This document shows, in pieces, positions 15,111 through 18,241 of a DNA stretch of 18,241 nt. The notes below the pieces were generated by a model. It searched no databases, had not been told where the DNA came from, and saw only the letters and a program-made list of their open reading frames with translations. Numbering within the stretch: position 1 is the first letter of the stretch; every line of letters begins with the position of its first letter. The position numbers and the translations under genes were made by a program. Source of the DNA: JBBQWT01 sp038210375 (GTDB lineage Bacteria > Acidobacteriota > Terriglobia > Terriglobales > Acidobacteriaceae); the NCBI GenBank assembly GCA_038210375.1, contig JBBQWT010000038.1, positions 1 to 18,241 of the forward strand, written 5' to 3'.

Positions 15111-15709
15111 CGCAGTGACTCCAGATACGGCTTCATCACGTTTGCGACTCGGCACACCTTCGCCGCTTCCCACAGCTCATTCATTGTTGCTTTTTTCTTG
15201 CGATAACAGTCTCGGAGCACTTCAAGCGCGATATCTATGCCGATCTTATGCCGGTATTTGAAACAGTCAGCGACTGTTTTGGCAGCATTGAAAACCGGCA
15301 GGGCAACGCCTTCAATCTGGTGTGTCACTACTCCAAACCGCAGAGTTTTGTCGGAGAAACGAACGATACGCAGGCGTGGATTGTCGAGCTTCGGCGTGCG
15401 CGCTCGTTCTCCAATTGCCATCCAAACCTCAAAGGGCGACTGGGTTGTCAGTTCATGGAACCGCAGTGCAGAGAGTAGGCATATAACCCCATTGGGGACT
15501 CGCTTTGATGCTTCGACGAGGCTATGGTGTTCTGTGACGGGAGCCTCTTTAGCTGCGTAGATGCCGCGGCTAACGCGAGTAAGTAGCCCTCGCTTCTCAG
15601 CCAGACTCAGGTATTCGCGCGCAATTCCATGCAGTGCGAGATCTCGCGAACGCACAACACCGGACTTAGTGGCAATCTTCATTAGACGGTCTATGTTGGT
15701 CTTAATCAT
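15107..15709 (-). CDS. abiEi: AbiEi-type antitoxin / autorepressor (type IV toxin-antitoxin)
   Basis: This 200-residue protein has an N-terminal winged-helix domain (about 1-55: LMKIATKSGVVRSRDLALHG then LTRVSRGIYA), the usual AbiEi antitoxin pattern, and an alpha/beta C-terminal domain (about 60-200) with LLSALRFHELTT and KTVADCFKYRHKIG, which are recurrent in the family. In type IV systems the antitoxin does not bind the toxin; it counters its effect and represses the operon by binding inverted repeats at the promoter. Here a 46-bp palindrome covers the promoter directly upstream. The ATG at 15707-15709 has no Shine-Dalgarno site, and the predicted leader is about 14 bases. The stop overlaps the toxin's TTG by 3 to 4 bp, so the two are translationally coupled. 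Confidence 0.9.
   Translation of the reverse strand: MIKTNIDRLMKIATKSGVVRSRDLALHGIAREYLSLAEKRGLLTRVSRGIYAAKEAPVTEHHSLVEASKRVPNGVICLLSALRFHELTTQSPFEVWMAIGERARTPKLDNPRLRIVRFSDKTLRFGVVTHQIEGVALPVFNAAKTVADCFKYRHKIGIDIALEVLRDCYRKKKATMNELWEAAKVCRVANVMKPYLESLR
15110..15122 (-). promoter_or_regulatory. Ribosome binding site that decides the TTG start of the AbiEii gene
   Basis: On the minus strand GGAG (15119-15122) sits 8 bp before TTG (15108-15110), inside the last codons of the antitoxin gene. The TTG shares its last two bases with the antitoxin's TGA stop. The next ATG in frame, 21 bp further on, lacks any such site. Confidence 0.65.
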
Positions 15710-15712
15710 GGT

Positions 15713-15741
15713 TTTACAAATCGTAGGGGATTATATAAAAG
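15713..15741 (+). promoter_or_regulatory. Possible divergent promoter for the beta-propeller/TPR gene
   Basis: Because the palindrome is symmetric, the plus strand also shows TTTACA (15713-15718). It is followed by TATAAA (15734-15739, 15-bp spacer) or TAAAAG (15736-15741, 17-bp spacer). Either is weaker than the minus-strand pair. Transcription from here would give a leader of about 35 bases before the ATG at 15782. Confidence 0.35.
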
Positions 15742-15758
15742 TCCCTACATTTTGTAAA
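15730..15758 (-). promoter_or_regulatory. Sigma70-like promoter of the AbiE operon
   Basis: On the minus strand TTTACA (15753-15758) is followed after exactly 17 bp by a perfect TATAAT (15730-15735). Expected transcription start is near 15723, about 14 bases before the antitoxin ATG. The -35 lies inside one arm of the palindrome and the -10 inside its spacer. Confidence 0.75.
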
Positions 15759-15781
15759 CAGTGTGATAGTCTGACCACACG

Positions 15782-16705
15782 ATGCTGGTGAGAGTCACGA
15801 TCGTTGCCGAGGATCCCGTTCTCGCGGAAATTCGGGAGCTTGACTTCATCGGCAGCCTGAAATATGCCAGCAACATGCAATACGCAGTTGCATTCGCGGA
15901 TTCCTGCCGAACTCCGACCGGAATGCGGGGAGGCTATCGTGAATCGGGTCCTGGCACTGTGATCCTACTAAGAAACAGCGATGTATTGTGGACCACAAGG
16001 ATTCCAAGACCAATTTGCGCGGCTGTATCCAACAATGGCGACGTTCTCGCATGTGATGCGGGATTTGGTGCCAGCCCAGAGGGTACAATGCTGATCTTCG
16101 GGCCAACCGGGACGAAACGTGTCACTGAAACTATTAACGCTAAGCTGTTCTCTTGTGTCGTGACGTATGACGGCAGCTTCGCAGCTTTCAATTCGTGCGG
16201 CTCCGCCGTCGGATCTGACTCATCTAAGCTTTTTTTGTACTCTGTCCCATCTGCGACGCGAATCTTTGCGGCAGAGTTCCCAATAGTTCGTCTCGACTCT
16301 CTCGCTGCAACGGCTGGAGAGATCAGTGCTACCGCCGAAGGTGTAACTTATCGTTACTCCTCGAAGGGTTTCCTGTTGAACCAGACCGAAATCACACGCA
16401 TATTGTTTGAGCGCGCAATGGCATCAGGCAACTACGTTAAGGCTCACTTCACGCTTGATAAACTCAAGAGTAGCTCCTCCGAGACCGCAGATGACTTCCT
16501 CTTCGATGGACTTACTCGACTCGTTTCAACGGATGCGCCACCGGAGTATCGAGCGAAGTGCCTTCGTCGGCTGGGCGAAATGTGCCTTTCTGATGGGCAG
16601 CGACACGAGGCAGCGGAGCGGTTTCGTCAGGCGCTCAGTTTGAATCCCAAGATCAGATTAAAACGCAAGCTGGCTGATTTGGAGAAACAAATTTCTAGTG
16701 GTTAG
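15782..16705 (+). CDS. Protein of unknown function: beta-propeller-like N-terminus and C-terminal TPR-like helices
   Basis: This 307-residue protein has no family I can name. Residues about 25-200 show a run of short strands in a WD40/PQQ-like rhythm: PGTVILLRNSDVLWTTRIPR, then AVSNNGDVLACD, GTMLIFGPTGTKRV and SKLFLYSVPSATRIFAAEF. From about 215 it turns helical, ending in LRRLGEMCLSDGQRHEAAER and FRQALSLNPKIRLKR (about 265-297), a recognisable TPR hairpin. No signal peptide, membrane segment or enzymatic motif is visible, so a binding or scaffold role is inferred. The propeller is too short for seven blades. It is divergent from the AbiE pair over a shared 72-bp promoter region that contains the palindrome, and convergent to the PIN gene. 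The ATG lacks a Shine-Dalgarno site, so the start could be further in (for instance the Met of NMQYAVAFAD). Confidence 0.72.
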   Translation: MLVRVTIVAEDPVLAEIRELDFIGSLKYASNMQYAVAFADSCRTPTGMRGGYRESGPGTVILLRNSDVLWTTRIPRPICAAVSNNGDVLACDAGFGASPEGTMLIFGPTGTKRVTETINAKLFSCVVTYDGSFAAFNSCGSAVGSDSSKLFLYSVPSATRIFAAEFPIVRLDSLAATAGEISATAEGVTYRYSSKGFLLNQTEITRILFERAMASGNYVKAHFTLDKLKSSSSETADDFLFDGLTRLVSTDAPPEYRAKCLRRLGEMCLSDGQRHEAAERFRQALSLNPKIRLKRKLADLEKQISSG

Positions 16706-16803
16706 CGATGATTAGACGGAACTTCGCTTTTTTGCCCAGCGAATTCTTGGAAAATGCCTGCCCTATATGAAGAAACTTAGAGACCCAAAGATTACGGAAG
16801 GGG

Positions 16804-17934
16804 CTACTCACGCAAACCCCACTTATTAGGACTCGTCTCCACGAATTGTCCGCTCTCGCGCAGAACGCGGCGAAGATACAACCGAAAGTCCTTGGACCGA
16901 GACGAGTACCCCTGATTTCGCAGATGCCTGTCAAGTTCCTCGATCGACAAAGGTCCTTTCTTGTTAACTAGACAAATGGATCGAGCCTGCTTTAAAGCTG
17001 AACGCCGTCGGGGCTTCGGCAAAATCGCTTGTATTTCCGCAAAAGTTTCGCCCGCATTAGTTTTTGCGACTACAAATTGATCGCCGATTTGCAATAGAAC
17101 GTTCGCGAAAGCAGGCTCCGCAGCTCTGAGCGCTACACAAATCGACTGCCATGCCTCCGAAAGCTTCGCCCGCGATTTCGGGTGCGCGAAAACAGTGAAC
17201 ATCGCTATGGCGATTCCAATCTGTACCCAGCCGGGCAACTGACCAAAAGCATCTAGCGCCTTTTTTACAAGTTTAAACATTCCTCCTAATGCCCCAAACC
17301 CAATCATCAAGGTGACCCCGGAGCCGATTGTCACACCTAATACGACCGAGTTCGCCCGAGCATATTTGCGAAGTGTCAAATCCAGCGATATGCTGACGAG
17401 GGGTACCTTCATTGACTTAAAGTGAGAGTCCCTCGAATAGACCGCAATTGCCCCAAGTTCATCGCACGCGTGTTTGTACGCCAAGTCATCTTGATCGCTA
17501 ACCCAATCCCCTTCGTTCCTCAGCAATCTCGGCCTATAGAACAATAAACTCCCTTGAATCTCGTTCCAGTGGCGCTGCACCTCTTCGATTGTTACCCCCA
17601 GATCAGCAGCGATGTCCATCAGGTGCTCCTCAATCTCGGCCTTAAGAAACGTCGGGGCGACGGCAATTACAATGCCGGAATCAATCGCTTCTTGAAAACC
17701 TGTTCTAGCTCTTGGGTTCTTCCGCTTTCCTGCCCTCCACCTGATCTCGCCTTGCACGATATTGGCGTCGACCACAAGCTGAATCTGGATCACTTCTTTC
17801 AGTATCGGTTCTAGTCCATGGACTTTGGAGACAACCTCCCGCATGCTGACTAGCAGGTCGGAGGGAAACAATGATTCCAGCCTCAAGTCACTGGCGGACG
17901 CTTCAAAATTAAAGGTTGGTGACGTAGTGCTCAC
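16804..17934 (-). CDS. Three-part protein: PIN nuclease domain, two membrane segments, C-terminal winged helix
   Basis: This is a 376-residue protein. Residues about 50-185 match the PIN-domain ribonuclease fold: VVDANIV with Asp56, FLKAEIEEHL with Glu100, SDQDDLAYKHACDELG with Asp147, Asp149 and Asp150, and AVYSRDSHF with Asp169, so the metal-binding acidic set looks intact. Hydrophobic stretches at about 196-220 and 236-250 would form a membrane hairpin, leaving both ends in the cytoplasm. Residues about 315-376 (GPLSIEELDRHLRNQGY, SRSKDFRLYLRRVL, TSPNKWGL) look like a winged helix of the type at the C-terminus of nucleic-acid-binding proteins. PIN enzymes usually cut RNA. No antitoxin-like gene lies directly beside it, so it may not be a VapC-type toxin. 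The GTG start coincides with the predicted transcript start. No specific family is recognised. Confidence 0.78.
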   Translation of the reverse strand: MSTTSPTFNFEASASDLRLESLFPSDLLVSMREVVSKVHGLEPILKEVIQIQLVVDANIVQGEIRWRAGKRKNPRARTGFQEAIDSGIVIAVAPTFLKAEIEEHLMDIAADLGVTIEEVQRHWNEIQGSLLFYRPRLLRNEGDWVSDQDDLAYKHACDELGAIAVYSRDSHFKSMKVPLVSISLDLTLRKYARANSVVLGVTIGSGVTLMIGFGALGGMFKLVKKALDAFGQLPGWVQIGIAIAMFTVFAHPKSRAKLSEAWQSICVALRAAEPAFANVLLQIGDQFVVAKTNAGETFAEIQAILPKPRRRSALKQARSICLVNKKGPLSIEELDRHLRNQGYSSRSKDFRLYLRRVLRESGQFVETSPNKWGLRE

Positions 17935-17940
17935 GATTCA

Positions 17941-17969
17941 ATTTTACTTCCACATTCCTTCGTTGTCAG
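17941..17969 (-). promoter_or_regulatory. Promoter of the PIN-TM-winged-helix gene, predicting a leaderless mRNA
   Basis: On the minus strand CTGACA (17964-17969) is followed after 17 bp by TAAAAT (17941-17946); each matches its consensus at 5 of 6 positions. Six bases further on is the GTG start codon at 17934, which is where the transcript should begin. No Shine-Dalgarno site lies at useful spacing, in agreement. Confidence 0.65.
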
Positions 17970-18162
17970 GACTTCAGTTCCATCAGCGGTAGGCTTTGCG
18001 GCCTCTATCCACTGAGATCTCCTCCGGGTGGGCGCCGCTCAGCCGCGGCTCGGACGGGCACTTCGGAAGGCGCCGGTTTCGCGCCAAACAAGATCATTAG
18101 AGCGTTTGGCACTCACCGCGCTCTCACTCGCACCCTGCCACCCTCCTCCAGCCTCCGTTCAA

Positions 18163-18240
18163 CTCCTTTCCGCCGTTCCGGCTGTTTTGTTCCGCTGGCG
18201 CTGAAGTGAAGAAACAAAACAGCCAAAACGGCAAAAGGAG
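18163..18240. repeat. Long imperfect inverted repeat (about 28-bp arms, 21-base loop)
   Basis: The core arms GCCGTTCCGGCTGTTTTGTT (18172-18191) and AACAAAACAGCCAAAACGGC (18213-18232) pair at 18 of 20 positions. With a one-base bulge the pairing continues outward: CTCCTTTC (18163-18170) against AAAAGGAG (18233-18240). The loop is 18192-18212. No T-run follows within the window, so a simple terminator is not supported. The right arm ends in a strong Shine-Dalgarno sequence. Confidence 0.75.
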
Positions 18241-18241
18241 A
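18233..18241 (+). promoter_or_regulatory. Probable Shine-Dalgarno site of a gene beyond the window
   Basis: AAAAGGAGA is the same form as the site before the DinB-family gene (AAAAGGAGAT) and the NTF2-like gene (AAAAGGAGAT), where ATG follows within 4-7 bases. A start codon is expected just past base 18241. Confidence 0.5.

Larger units (their letters stand above)
15713..15758. promoter_or_regulatory. 46-bp palindromic operator spanning the AbiE promoter
   Basis: Left arm TTTACAAATCGTAGGG (15713-15728) and right arm CCCTACATTTTGTAAA (15743-15758) are inverted copies with 14 of 16 positions matching, separated by 14 bp. The left arm covers the AbiE transcript start and the right arm covers its -35. 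AbiEi antitoxins are known to repress by binding inverted repeats of this size, so this is very likely the binding site. It also lies only 23 bp from the divergent gene's start, so it may control both directions. Confidence 0.75.
17935..18241. other. Intergenic region at the right edge of the window
   Basis: This 307-bp stretch has no open frame with gene-like features on either strand. It holds the PIN gene promoter on the left, a small hairpin GGCGC/GCGCC (18069-18085) in the middle, a pyrimidine-rich run (about 18131-18170), and the long inverted repeat at the end. Confidence 0.55.

Noticed and set aside
15761..15780. GTGTG/CACAC short dyad just before the TPR gene start
   Set aside because: Five-base arms are too short to call a second operator on sequence alone.
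16723..16743. TTCGCT/AGCGAA hairpin between the TPR and PIN genes
   Set aside because: A 6-bp stem with its T-run in the loop rather than after the stem; not a convincing terminator.

Overview
The window reads as a chromosomal segment from a GC-rich environmental bacterium. A lineage in or near the Acidobacteria is my best guess. It rests on the combination of a glucodextranase-like GH15, a PaoABC-type molybdenum hydroxylase, a GT39 mannosyltransferase-like protein and an ArsR/SRPBCC/DinB cluster; no rRNA or marker gene confirms it. No tRNA, rRNA, CRISPR array or insertion sequence is visible.

Left part (1-7.8 kb). The window opens inside a GH15 glucoamylase/glucodextranase gene (+). Convergent to it is a four-gene minus-strand operon (5812 down to 1454) for a Tat-exported molybdenum hydroxylase of the PaoABC type. 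Its order is 2Fe-2S subunit, molybdopterin subunit, FAD/4Fe-4S subunit, then a small Cys-rich protein of unknown function. All four genes overlap by 4-13 bp. Upstream lies a minus-strand GT39-like membrane glycosyltransferase.

Middle (7.9-14 kb). Plus-strand genes encode a membrane protein with a pore-loop-like C-terminus, an SRPBCC/AHSA1 protein and a secreted NTF2-like protein. An ArsR-type repressor is translationally coupled to a second SRPBCC protein, and a DinB-family protein follows. Then come minus-strand exonuclease III (xthA) and a ClC-type H+/Cl- antiporter without CBS domains.

Right part (14.2-18 kb). By eye the base composition becomes less GC-rich, and the gene content looks like a small defence island. 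It holds an AbiE-type type IV toxin-antitoxin pair (antitoxin first, toxin starting at a coupled TTG), with a 46-bp palindrome covering its promoter. Divergent from it is a beta-propeller/TPR-like protein. Convergent to that is a three-part PIN nuclease-transmembrane-winged-helix protein with a promoter that predicts a leaderless mRNA. The last about 80 bases form a long imperfect inverted repeat whose right arm ends in a strong Shine-Dalgarno sequence, probably belonging to a gene just outside the window.
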